From Kordiimonas sp. SCSIO 12603 (lineage in GTDB: Bacteria; Pseudomonadota; Alphaproteobacteria; Sphingomonadales; Kordiimonadaceae), in NCBI RefSeq assembly GCF_024398035.1, contig NZ_CP073748.1, positions 1,220,001 to 1,284,000 on the forward strand: a stretch of 64,000 nt of DNA. Direction: 5' to 3'. Positions within the stretch are counted from its first letter, which is position 1. The number at the start of each line of letters is the position of its first letter. The position numbers and the translations under genes are program-made. The notes beneath the pieces were generated by a model, which saw only the letters and a list, made by a program, of their open reading frames with translations, was not told where the DNA came from and did not search any database. Below, one piece after another: positions 53,795 to 62,395 of the stretch.

Positions 53795-54289
53795 ATGAAA
53801 GCAATCCTGGCGGCAGCATCCATCGTGGTGTCCTCCCTTATCGCAAGCCCGGTGGTGGCACAAGAAAAGACGGAAATCGTTACAAAAGGCGTTAATCACC
53901 TTGGTTTAGCTGTACGTGACTTGAAGAAGACAGTAGCCTTTTTCACAGAAACACTTGGCTGGAAAGAAGCGGGTGGGCGCCCAGATTACCCGGCAATTTT
54001 TGTGACAGACGGCAGTTTGTTCCTAACCCTTTGGCAGGTGGAAGATCCAGCAACAGCAACACCGTTTGATCGCCGCAAGAACGTGGGGCTACATCATTTG
54101 GCCATTACTGTGAATACGCTTGAAGATCTGGATGATCTTCATGCCAAATTCCAGAAAGTGGATGGTGTGGAAATTGAGTTCGCACCTGAATTTTTGGGTA
54201 ACGGACCAACCACGCATATGATGATCCGCGAGCCATCAGGTGTTCGCCTTGAGTTCATCGTGCCGGGCGGAAAACGCCGCGGGCAATAA
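53795..54289 (+). CDS. secreted VOC/glyoxalase-fold protein
   Basis: A 164-residue protein with a clear signal peptide (1-22, ending PVVAQ), then a vicinal-oxygen-chelate domain: VNHLGLAVRDLKKTVAFFTETLGW and GLHHLAITVN, ending REPSGVRLEFIVPGG. The first His of each half and a late Glu match the metal-ligand pattern. Most VOC proteins are cytosolic; this one should be periplasmic. It lies 55 bp after the YHS stop but behind a terminator. Substrate unknown. Confidence 0.85.
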   Translation: MKAILAAASIVVSSLIASPVVAQEKTEIVTKGVNHLGLAVRDLKKTVAFFTETLGWKEAGGRPDYPAIFVTDGSLFLTLWQVEDPATATPFDRRKNVGLHHLAITVNTLEDLDDLHAKFQKVDGVEIEFAPEFLGNGPTTHMMIREPSGVRLEFIVPGGKRRGQ

Positions 54290-54407
54290 TTCATTGGAAA
54301 ATCTGAGCAATAAAACAATATTTTATAGCACAGGTTTCAACATATTCTTGCAATGCAGGGCTTTCCTTTTCTGGCGAATATGCCCTAATGTAGGATAGAA
54401 TTATGTA

Positions 54408-54434
54408 AGGGCTGTGGTTTCACAGCCCTTTTAA
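54408..54434 (+). terminator. hairpin with T tract in the ggt leader
   Basis: AAGGGCTGTG / CACAGCCCTT with GTTT loop and a TTTT tail, ending 20 bp before the ggt start. It is 119 bp after the VOC gene, so it is either a late terminator or, because no promoter fits between it and ggt, an attenuator in the ggt leader. Confidence 0.7.
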
Positions 54435-54453
54435 ATGATCGGGGAGTATTTGT

Positions 54454-56205
54454 ATGCGTTTAATGTCTTTGGTTTCAGCTCTTGTTATTGGGGTTAGCGC
54501 CACCTTCGGTGTGTCTGCTCAGACAAAATCTCCAACCCCGCTTATTTCTTATGACATTCAGTATCATCCAACTATCGCCAAGAACGGCATGGTGGTTTCC
54601 CAGGAATATCACGCAAGTGAAGCTGGCCTTGAAATCTTACGGGCTGGCGGTAATGCGGTGGATGCCGCGGTGGCAACGGGTTTTGCCCTTGCGGTTACTC
54701 ACCCACAAGCTGGTAACATTGGTGGCGGTGGTTTCATGATGGTTTATCTAGCGGAAGAAGATAAGACCATCGCTATTGATTACCGTGAAATGGCACCAGC
54801 GGCCGCGCACCGGGATTTGTTCCTTGATGCGAACGGTGATGTTGATAATGCGCTCGCGCGTTTTAGCCTTAAGTCATCTGGTGTGCCAGGTACTGTAATG
54901 GGCCTCACGCAAGCGCTAGAGAAATACGGAACTTTGCCGCTTAAGCAAGTTATGCAGCCTGCTATTCGCCTTGCCCGTGATGGTTTTGAAATGACATGGG
55001 CTCTGCAGGACAGTTTGACCCGCTATAAGCCGCGCCTTGAGCGTGACCCGATTAGCCTCAAGCTTTTCTATAAGGCAGACGGCAGTCCATATGTGGCGGG
55101 TGAGGTTTTCAAACAGCCTGAGCTTGCAAATGCCCTTGAAGAGATCGCGAGCAAAGGCGCTGACGGTTTTTATAAAGGCTGGGTAGCGGATGCCATTGTT
55201 GAAAAAATGAAAACAAGCGGTGGTTTGATTACCCATAAAGACCTTGAAAACTATGTTGCCAAAGAGCGTGAACCAATCGTTGGTACATACCGCGGGTTCA
55301 AGGTGGTAACAATGCCGCCGCCATCATCTGGTGGTATCCATGTTGTGCAGATGCTGAATGTGCTTGAAGGCTATGATATGGCAGCAGAAGGCCATAACAG
55401 CGCGGGCTATATTCACCGTCTTACGGAAACAATGAAATATGCGTATGCAGACCGTTCCAAGTGGCTGGGTGACCCTGATTATTTCAACGTGCCGCGTGCT
55501 GCGCTAACAGATAAAAACTATGCCGCTGAAATCCGCGGCAAAATCAAGCTGGACCGTGCCACGCCATCAACAGAAATCGCACCAGCACCAAAGCTGCCAC
55601 GTGAAAGCCATGATACCACCCATTTCTCTGTGATGGATAAGGCGGGTAATATGGTGGCAAACACTTACACGCTGAACTTCACATACGGTAACAGTAAATC
55701 TGTGGATAAAGCTGGTTTCCTTCTTAACAACGAGATGGATGATTTCTCTGCAAAACCGGGTGTGCCAAATGCCTTTGGTCTTCTGGGCGGTGAAGCAAAT
55801 GCTATTGAGCCGGGTAAGCGTCCGCTCTCAAGCATGACACCAACCTTCCTGTTTAAGGATGGCAAGCCACTGATGGCAACAGGTAGCCCAGGTGGTTCGC
55901 GCATTATCACTACAGTATTGCAAACAATCCTGAATGTGATGGATTTTGGTATGAATGCGCAGGCGGCAACCAGCGTGCCGCGTTTCCACCACCAGTGGTT
56001 CCCTGATAAGATTTACACCGAGGCTGGCTTTAGCCTGGATACACGCCGTATCCTTGCGAAGATGGGTCATGATGTAAGCCTTGATCCGGTTAAAGGCCGT
56101 GTTGGTGTGCTGGGGGCTGAACAATCAGTAATGATGACACCGGACGGCTATATCACAGGTGCCGCAGATCCGCGCAGACCGGGCTCTCATGCTGCTGGTT
56201 TCTAA
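54454..56205 (+). CDS. ggt: gamma-glutamyltransferase
   Basis: A 583-residue periplasmic Ntn-hydrolase precursor that cleaves glutathione and other gamma-glutamyl compounds. It has a signal peptide (about 1-24), the large-subunit signatures EVGGNAVDAAVATGFALAV-like (ILRAGGNAVDAAV), GNIGGGGFM and AIDYREMAP. Self-cleavage is at Thr388 in HDTTHFSVMD, making the small-subunit nucleophile. PLSSMTPTF and GSPGGSRII complete the active site. ATG 54454 has GGGGAG upstream. Confidence 0.96.
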   Translation: MRLMSLVSALVIGVSATFGVSAQTKSPTPLISYDIQYHPTIAKNGMVVSQEYHASEAGLEILRAGGNAVDAAVATGFALAVTHPQAGNIGGGGFMMVYLAEEDKTIAIDYREMAPAAAHRDLFLDANGDVDNALARFSLKSSGVPGTVMGLTQALEKYGTLPLKQVMQPAIRLARDGFEMTWALQDSLTRYKPRLERDPISLKLFYKADGSPYVAGEVFKQPELANALEEIASKGADGFYKGWVADAIVEKMKTSGGLITHKDLENYVAKEREPIVGTYRGFKVVTMPPPSSGGIHVVQMLNVLEGYDMAAEGHNSAGYIHRLTETMKYAYADRSKWLGDPDYFNVPRAALTDKNYAAEIRGKIKLDRATPSTEIAPAPKLPRESHDTTHFSVMDKAGNMVANTYTLNFTYGNSKSVDKAGFLLNNEMDDFSAKPGVPNAFGLLGGEANAIEPGKRPLSSMTPTFLFKDGKPLMATGSPGGSRIITTVLQTILNVMDFGMNAQAATSVPRFHHQWFPDKIYTEAGFSLDTRRILAKMGHDVSLDPVKGRVGVLGAEQSVMMTPDGYITGAADPRRPGSHAAGF

Positions 56206-56230
56206 ACACAGCGAAAGCTAGACAAACACT

Positions 56231-56262
56231 AAGGTCGCTTGCATGATGCAGGCGGCTTTTTT
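56231..56262 (+). terminator. terminator after ggt
   Basis: GTCGCTTGCA / TGCAGGCGGC stem (with G-T pairs) followed by T6. Confidence 0.78.
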
Positions 56263-56275
56263 GATGGGGAAAGAA

Positions 56276-56614
56276 ATGGAAGCGCTGACAGAGTTTGAAC
56301 GGGCCGTTCTTGAAGGTTTGATTGGGGCTTGCCCAGAGCAGGCGAAAGTTTTAGAGGGTCAGCTTTCTACTGTTGAGGTGGTTGATCGCTCTCGAGAGCC
56401 GTTTTCTATTGTCATTTCCTTAGTGGTTGCCGAGGATGCACCGAAGCTGGAAAAAGACGTTATAGTCTTTCCCATTCAGTTTTTTTCGGTAGAAAATATG
56501 AAAGATGATGTACGCGTTGAGGTTCATACAAGAGATGGTTATCTAAGCTATATCCGCATTTTCTCTTTTGGTGAAGAAGTGGTTTTTCCACTTATAAAAG
56601 GTAAAGAGAGTTAA
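56276..56614 (+). CDS. small hypothetical protein
   Basis: A 112-residue acidic protein I cannot assign. It opens EALTEFERAVLEGLIGACPEQAKVLEGQLSTVEV and then has alternating hydrophobic strands (FSIVISLVV, VIVFPIQFF, YIRIFSF), suggesting an alpha/beta fold with no membrane or signal segment. The size and opening resemble small immunity-like or housekeeping DUF proteins, but there is no toxin nearby. ATG 56276 follows GGGGAAAG; an upstream ATG would sit inside the ggt terminator. Confidence 0.65.
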   Translation: MEALTEFERAVLEGLIGACPEQAKVLEGQLSTVEVVDRSREPFSIVISLVVAEDAPKLEKDVIVFPIQFFSVENMKDDVRVEVHTRDGYLSYIRIFSFGEEVVFPLIKGKES

Positions 56615-56617
56615 GGT

Positions 56618-56641
56618 GAGGCCAACTTGAGCGTTGGCCTC
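56618..56641. terminator. hairpin between convergent genes
   Basis: GAGGCCAAC / GTTGGCCTC stem, TTGAGC loop, between stops at 56614 and 56649; modest T content. Confidence 0.65.
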
Positions 56642-56648
56642 TTGTAGG

Positions 56649-57701
56649 TTAGCTATTTGCCTTAACCCATTCTCTCAAAGCGTCCATTGCTTTAATATCA
56701 TGCCGCACACCGTTGTGGGTTGCGCCTTCAGTGAGATAGAAGGTACCGTCTGTGTTGTTACGTACCACTGGGCCGTAAACCATTGAATTAAAGGTGGTGT
56801 CGTGGCTGCCTACTGTTACGAACAGGGGTTTATCAATTGCCTGCAAGCCGTCCCTATAGTGGGCTGGTGACATGCTGGCTGCTGCATTGAAGCTGTATGT
56901 GTGCAAAGGTGCCTCTTTAGGCAAGTTAAAGAACATCACAGGCTTATGGTTCCATACATCAAAACCAAAGGTGTTTAAGAAAGCCAGCGCAATAAGGCGC
57001 GGAATATGCACTTTCATAAAGCCGCCGCTTTGTTTTTCAACACTGTTTGGCTGTTCCATGGTGGGTGCATCTTGCCCGAGAAGGGGAGCGAACAGGATAT
57101 AGCCGTCTACCTCTGGTGCATCATCTATCATGGCGTAACGGAGAAGGATGCCACCACCCATTGAATGGCCCGCGACCATTACTTTACTGTCTGGATGTAG
57201 GGTTCGTACATGCTTAACAATATCAGCCATATCATCCCGGTACTGATCTGTGTAGCTTAGGTCACCTGGTTTGCCGCCAGACATGCCGTGCCCTCTCAGG
57301 TCAATTGAATAGACCGTTGCATTCGTGGCGTTTCGGATGTTGCCAGCAAATTGGTTGCTTTGAAAACCATCTGCCAAAACGCCGTGGAGTTGAATGATAA
57401 CCGTATCTGTGTTCCCACCAGTGTATTTTCGCCCGAAAATTTTAACGCCGTCTCTTGCTGTGAACGGGTGAGGTTCATAGGTGAATTTTTGTTCGAAACC
57501 CAAATCTGCAATTGTCTGTGCACTCATTGGCTTTCTTGGGCCTGCATCCGAGAAATCTGGGTTATCCATATGTACCATGGCAGCGGCTGTTCCGAATAAA
57601 ATCGGCGTAACGATTGCTAAGGTGATAAAGGCGCGTTTGATAAAGTTCTTTGTATTGTCCTGCATTGTGTCGCTCGCTGTGTGTTGTTGCTTATGTTTCA
57701 T
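56649..57701 (-). CDS. membrane-anchored alpha/beta hydrolase (monoglyceride lipase-like)
   Basis: A 350-residue protein with one N-terminal helix (about 22-42), then an alpha/beta hydrolase. The oxyanion loop is QLHGVLADG, the nucleophile elbow AGHSMGGG (serine), the acid in VTVGSHDTTF and a late histidine in GATHNGVRHD. SIDLRGHGMSGGKPGD is typical of Hydrolase_4/lysophospholipase-type enzymes. It probably faces the periplasm and acts on lipids or esters. The start may be 57701 or the later ATG at 57665. Confidence 0.88.
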   Translation of the reverse strand: MKHKQQHTASDTMQDNTKNFIKRAFITLAIVTPILFGTAAAMVHMDNPDFSDAGPRKPMSAQTIADLGFEQKFTYEPHPFTARDGVKIFGRKYTGGNTDTVIIQLHGVLADGFQSNQFAGNIRNATNATVYSIDLRGHGMSGGKPGDLSYTDQYRDDMADIVKHVRTLHPDSKVMVAGHSMGGGILLRYAMIDDAPEVDGYILFAPLLGQDAPTMEQPNSVEKQSGGFMKVHIPRLIALAFLNTFGFDVWNHKPVMFFNLPKEAPLHTYSFNAAASMSPAHYRDGLQAIDKPLFVTVGSHDTTFNSMVYGPVVRNNTDGTFYLTEGATHNGVRHDIKAMDALREWVKANS

Positions 57702-57743
57702 TATTCGCGAGCGGCGCGGGGTTTATCACACGAGGCAAATAAA

Positions 57744-57768
57744 AAAGGCTGCGAAATTCGCAGCCTTT
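57744..57768. terminator. terminator between hydrolase and RND genes
   Basis: AAAGGCTGCGAA / TTCGCAGCCTTT around one A, with A and T tracts; ends the RND operon on the minus strand. Confidence 0.85.
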
Positions 57769-57792
57769 CTTGTTTCTTTAAATCAGCGCTGA

Positions 57793-60700
57793 TTATTCAG
57801 CTGGTGCGCCTTGGCTAATGCGCTTACCGCGGCCTTTAATGCGGCTCTTCAGGTTACTGAAGAAGCTGCCAAGGTCTTCGCCAATTGCATAAAGTGCAGG
57901 CACCATAAACAATGTTACGAAGAAGGCGATAAGTACACCAGAAGCAAGGGATACAACGATTGGCTTCAGGAATGCTGCCTGAATTGATTTTTCAAGCATC
58001 ATTGGAACAAGGCCAACAAACGTTGTTACCGATGTTAGAAGGATAGGGCGGAAACGCGCCACACCTGCTTCTACCACTGCTTCATAAGCATTCAAGCCAC
58101 GCTCACGCAGACGGTTACAATAATCCATAAGTACAAGGTTATCGTTCACCACTACGCCAGCTGCTGCGGCGATACCGAAGTAGCTGAAGATTGCCATAGT
58201 AAGATCAGCTGTGAAGTGACCGAATACCGCACCGGCAAACGCATACGGGATTGCCACAAGGATTGCGATTGGCTGCCAGTAGCTCTTGAAGGCAACAGCA
58301 ATCAGCATGTACATCGCGAAAATCGCCATCAGGTAAAGTTTGATAACCTGAGAAACGAAACGTGCTTCACCTTCAGCCTGACCAATAGAGCCACGGATAA
58401 GACCTGGGTATTTTTCTTCCCACTGTGGGAAGAAGTTCTTTTCCAGGTCTTCCATGATTTCGCCGCGCTTGTTTTCTTTCATGTCAGCAGAAACACGTGC
58501 TGCACGGTTGAAGTTCCAGCGCTGAATGCTCTTGATGCCAGGTGCAAACTCTACCTGAACAACAGATAGAAGCGGTACTTCACGGCCATCATTTGTACGG
58601 ATACGCAGATGCTCAAGGCTTTCCACACTGCGGCGGTCGCTCTTAGGCAGACGAACCATTACTTTTACGTCCTGACCAGCACGCGGCAGGCGTTGTACTT
58701 CTTCACCGAAGTATGCCTGACGAACCTGACGAGAAACGTCAGCAAGGTTAAGGCCTAGTTTCTCTGCACCAGGGCGCAATGTTAGGCGAATTTCCTCAGA
58801 AGCAGCTGCAAGGTTGTTACGTACATCATAAAGAATGTCGTACGTACGCATCTTGTCTTCAAGGTCAGCTACCGCTTCACGAAGGATATCAAGGTCAGGG
58901 TGACGAACAGAAAGTTCGAAGCCCGGGTCGTTGTTTCCATCTTTATATTCAACGGTTACTGATTTGGCATCTGGGACTTCACCAAGTAGTTCGCGAAGAC
59001 GAATAGCGGCATCTTTTGTAGTAAGGGTACGCACCTCTGGCGGCGCAAGCTTCACAATCGCAAGAATATTTTCTGCGCGTGAGCGAGTGTACCAGTTTTC
59101 AATAAGAGTACCTTTTTTACCTTCTTCCGCTTCTACTTCTTCTACAAGTGTGCGCTCAGCATCCTGAAGCTGCGTTAATACTTCGAGAGCACGGCTGTAT
59201 GGAGAACCTTCAGGCATGTTCACATTCACTCTGATTTCATCTTCTTCGAAATCAGGGTTGAAGCTTTTCTTCACAAAACCAGCATTGAAGAGAGTCATAG
59301 CAGTCATAAAGATAGCAATGAAGATAGCAGTAGTTAGATAACGGTTGTTAACTGACCACTGGCCCATGCCGCGATAGTGGTTTTCAGCAAAGCTGATAAT
59401 ACCGCCAGCAATTTTCTTCTGGAACTTGCCAAAGGCACCAACCTTCTCACGTGGTTTCAGGTGTGAAAGGTGAGCAGGTAGAATAAGAAGAGATTCTACA
59501 AGCGAGAAGAATAGAGCAGTGATAACCACCCATGTAATATGGCGTGTAAATTCACTTGTTGAACCATCAATCATAATCCACGGAACGAACGCGATAATTG
59601 TGGTTAGAACCGCGAATACCACCGGCTTGGCAACAAGCTGTGTACCAAATACTGCTGCGGTAATACCGCCACCAGTTTTCTGGCTTTCTGTGTGAATACT
59701 TTCACCCACTACAATGGCATCATCCACTACAATCCCCAGCACAAGCAGGAAGGCGAATGTTGAAAGCATATTGATGGATACATCAAGTGCAGGCAGGAAT
59801 ACGAAGGCACCAGCATATGCTGTTGCAATACCAGCTGCTACCCAGAAAGCCACCTTCGGGCGTAGTGACAATAATAGTACAATCAATACCAGAATAAGGC
59901 CAGAACCAGCGGCATTAGTGATTGTTGTCATACGGCCATTGTAGGCTTCGGCTTCATCAGTCCAAAGCGTAAGAGAAGCACCTGCTGGTAAAGATTCTTG
60001 ACGCTTTTCAATCCATTCATTTACAGACTGGGAAGCTTTTACAATATCCATAACCTCTGTGGTCATCACTTGCAGTAGTACTGCGGGCTTGCCGTTAAGA
60101 GTTGCAAGGATATCGAAATCTTCAAAACCATCTACTACAGTTGCTACATCTTTCACGCGGATTGTACCGCCATCAGGCTGTTGACGAACAATGATTTCGC
60201 CGAACTCTTTTTGCGTATCCGCGCGGTTACGAATTGCAATTGTATAAGCACCGGCATCTGTCCGAACATTACCACCAGAAAGGTTGATAGAGCTGTTGCG
60301 GATAGCAGTAGCTACATTTGCAAAAGAAAGATTATAGCGGCGCAGATTTTCCTCGGAAACTTCAATTGAAACTTCTTCACGGCGAACACCAAACAATTCT
60401 ACCAGATTTACCCCTGGTAACTGAGCAGCTTCACGGCGCAGCTTTTCCGCCAAACGTTTCAAATCACGTTCAGGTAGTTGTCCGGAAAGGGCCACACGGA
60501 TAAATTCATCTCTGTTTACCCACTGTTGAACCTGTGGTGGTTCAATATCACGCGGGAAACTAGAAATGGAATCTACACGGATTTTCACATCGTTCATGAA
60601 CTGTGTGAAATCAACACTTTGCTCTGCAAGGATATATACCGCACCGAACCCTTCAGATGAAGAAGAGCGAACCCATTCAACATTATCAAGGTCACGCACA

Positions 60701-60912
60701 GATTCTTCAATCCGGGCTACGATTTGGTCTTCCACTTCAGTTGGGCCAGCGCCAGGCCATGCCACCTGAATTTGAAGGCCAGGGAAACGTACCTGTGGGA
60801 ACATTTCCTTTTCCATGGACGTAAAGCCGAAAATACCAGCCAAGATGATACCAACCATCAATAGGTTAGCAGCAACGGTATTACGCGCCCACCATTCAAT
60901 TAAACCATTCAT
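57793..60912 (-). CDS. RND efflux pump inner-membrane subunit
   Basis: A 1039-residue transporter of the AcrB/MdtB class: twelve helices in two halves, two large periplasmic loops, and the TM4 proton-relay pair in LGIVVDDAIVVGES. The N-terminal MNGLIEWWARNTVAANLLMVGIILAGIFGF and FPGLQIQVAWPGAGPTEVEDQI are as in HAE1-like pumps. Substrate unknown, probably organic compounds. It is 12 bp downstream of its adaptor gene. No TolC-type outer-membrane gene and no TetR repressor are in the window. Confidence 0.94.
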   Translation of the reverse strand: MNGLIEWWARNTVAANLLMVGIILAGIFGFTSMEKEMFPQVRFPGLQIQVAWPGAGPTEVEDQIVARIEESVRDLDNVEWVRSSSSEGFGAVYILAEQSVDFTQFMNDVKIRVDSISSFPRDIEPPQVQQWVNRDEFIRVALSGQLPERDLKRLAEKLRREAAQLPGVNLVELFGVRREEVSIEVSEENLRRYNLSFANVATAIRNSSINLSGGNVRTDAGAYTIAIRNRADTQKEFGEIIVRQQPDGGTIRVKDVATVVDGFEDFDILATLNGKPAVLLQVMTTEVMDIVKASQSVNEWIEKRQESLPAGASLTLWTDEAEAYNGRMTTITNAAGSGLILVLIVLLLSLRPKVAFWVAAGIATAYAGAFVFLPALDVSINMLSTFAFLLVLGIVVDDAIVVGESIHTESQKTGGGITAAVFGTQLVAKPVVFAVLTTIIAFVPWIMIDGSTSEFTRHITWVVITALFFSLVESLLILPAHLSHLKPREKVGAFGKFQKKIAGGIISFAENHYRGMGQWSVNNRYLTTAIFIAIFMTAMTLFNAGFVKKSFNPDFEEDEIRVNVNMPEGSPYSRALEVLTQLQDAERTLVEEVEAEEGKKGTLIENWYTRSRAENILAIVKLAPPEVRTLTTKDAAIRLRELLGEVPDAKSVTVEYKDGNNDPGFELSVRHPDLDILREAVADLEDKMRTYDILYDVRNNLAAASEEIRLTLRPGAEKLGLNLADVSRQVRQAYFGEEVQRLPRAGQDVKVMVRLPKSDRRSVESLEHLRIRTNDGREVPLLSVVQVEFAPGIKSIQRWNFNRAARVSADMKENKRGEIMEDLEKNFFPQWEEKYPGLIRGSIGQAEGEARFVSQVIKLYLMAIFAMYMLIAVAFKSYWQPIAILVAIPYAFAGAVFGHFTADLTMAIFSYFGIAAAAGVVVNDNLVLMDYCNRLRERGLNAYEAVVEAGVARFRPILLTSVTTFVGLVPMMLEKSIQAAFLKPIVVSLASGVLIAFFVTLFMVPALYAIGEDLGSFFSNLKSRIKGRGKRISQGAPAE

Positions 60913-60924
60913 GTTGGCCTCCCC

Positions 60925-62109
60925 TTATTCTGAGGTAGTGTTTTGGGCGTCAGCAGTCTTTGTAATGGCTTCTACTGTCATGCCCTCAACCGCAGATAAT
61001 ACAGGTGATGTCACCACTTGGTCACCTGGCTGCACGCCTGATGAAACATAAAGGTGATCACGTGTTGTCGCCATAATGTCTACTGTACGGATTTGTAGTT
61101 TGCTATCGCTGATTACGTAAACCTTGTCTTCGCTTCTAAGAGCCAGACGAGGCAGTACCATTGCGTTGCGCGGTGCAACACCTTGGATTTCAGCGTTTAC
61201 AAACATACCCACTGCTAGCGGTACATTATGATCTGCTGCGGCACCGTACGGATCGTTCACTTCAGCGATTGCGTACACAAGGCGTGTCTGCTGATCGATG
61301 GAAGCATTGATGCGTACGATCTTACCTTCCCACTGGAAAGTTTTTGTGCCCATGGATGCTGAGAATGTTACGTTCGGCGCCGGAATTTCACCAGCGATAA
61401 AGCCGATTGGCAGGTTTAGTTCAGCAAGTTGGGCATCTGTAAGCGGTAGTCTTACTTCAACAGTATCTGTTGCGAATACCCGACCAAGCTGTGTGCCCTG
61501 CGATACAAACTGACCAAGACCAATGCTGCGCTCTGCGACACGGCCTTTAAATGGCACTGAAATTGTTGTGCGAGCTAAGTTGAGTTTAGCTGTTTCAAGG
61601 TCAGCTTCTGCCGCACGCATATTCGCCTGAGCTTCAGCAACCTGTGGTGCGTTTAGGGCTAGGGGGGTTGGTGTTCCGTCTTTAACCCAGTCTTGCCACT
61701 GCTTCTTTTTGATGCGGGCATCAGCAAGTTGGCGCTCCAGCTGCACTTTAGCTTGTGCTACACGAGCTTCCTGGCTGATTACGGCAAGTTTATAATCTGA
61801 GTCATCGATCTGGATGAGTGTTGTATTTGGCTCGAAGGCGCCGCCTTCCGCGAATACATCAGAAACTTTAACGATGCGTCCATTCACCTGCGGCACAAGG
61901 TTGATTTGTGTCTTGGGCGTTACTTCGCCTTGCGTGGTAACGGAAAGTGTTACATTTTCCGCACGAACTTGCTCAACATACAGGGAAACCGTACGTGGCG
62001 CTTCTGGCGTAGTTTCTGGAGCTTCTTTCGATGCTGCAAGCACATTTAAACCAATGGCGGCAGCCACAACGACCGAAATAGGCGCTGCAATCTTTGCAAT
62101 CTTCCTCAC
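60925..62109 (-). CDS. RND efflux periplasmic adaptor (membrane fusion protein)
   Basis: A 394-residue AcrA/HlyD-type adaptor. The N-terminal helix (about 7-27) anchors it; lipoyl half-motifs TTQGEVTPKTQINLVPQVNGRI and ISVPFKGRVAERSIGLGQFVS flank a short helical hairpin (QEARVAQAKVQLERQLADARIKK). Beta-barrel and membrane-proximal domains follow. It links the RND pump at 57793 to an outer-membrane channel encoded elsewhere. Confidence 0.93.
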   Translation of the reverse strand: MRKIAKIAAPISVVVAAAIGLNVLAASKEAPETTPEAPRTVSLYVEQVRAENVTLSVTTQGEVTPKTQINLVPQVNGRIVKVSDVFAEGGAFEPNTTLIQIDDSDYKLAVISQEARVAQAKVQLERQLADARIKKKQWQDWVKDGTPTPLALNAPQVAEAQANMRAAEADLETAKLNLARTTISVPFKGRVAERSIGLGQFVSQGTQLGRVFATDTVEVRLPLTDAQLAELNLPIGFIAGEIPAPNVTFSASMGTKTFQWEGKIVRINASIDQQTRLVYAIAEVNDPYGAAADHNVPLAVGMFVNAEIQGVAPRNAMVLPRLALRSEDKVYVISDSKLQIRTVDIMATTRDHLYVSSGVQPGDQVVTSPVLSAVEGMTVEAITKTADAQNTTSE

Positions 62110-62395
62110 TGCTATCCTCGCATATGTTAGTGTGGCTTTGTGCCACTTCTTATTTATCTTTTTCGTTATATAACAGTCGGCCTCAAGAGTCGACCTTTAA
62201 ATTATTTAGGAAACTTAACCTAAAATTACGAGTTATATTTTATAAGCTCTTGAAAAGTATGTGGAATAGTATTTCAATGGTGAACATGTGCATGAACGTC
62301 CATGTTTGGTGAGCATGTTATGTGTAGTAAGGATCGATGAGATGTTGGGCGTATGTCTTTATGTTTACACGATTCTTTCATTTGGGGTTTAGCTA

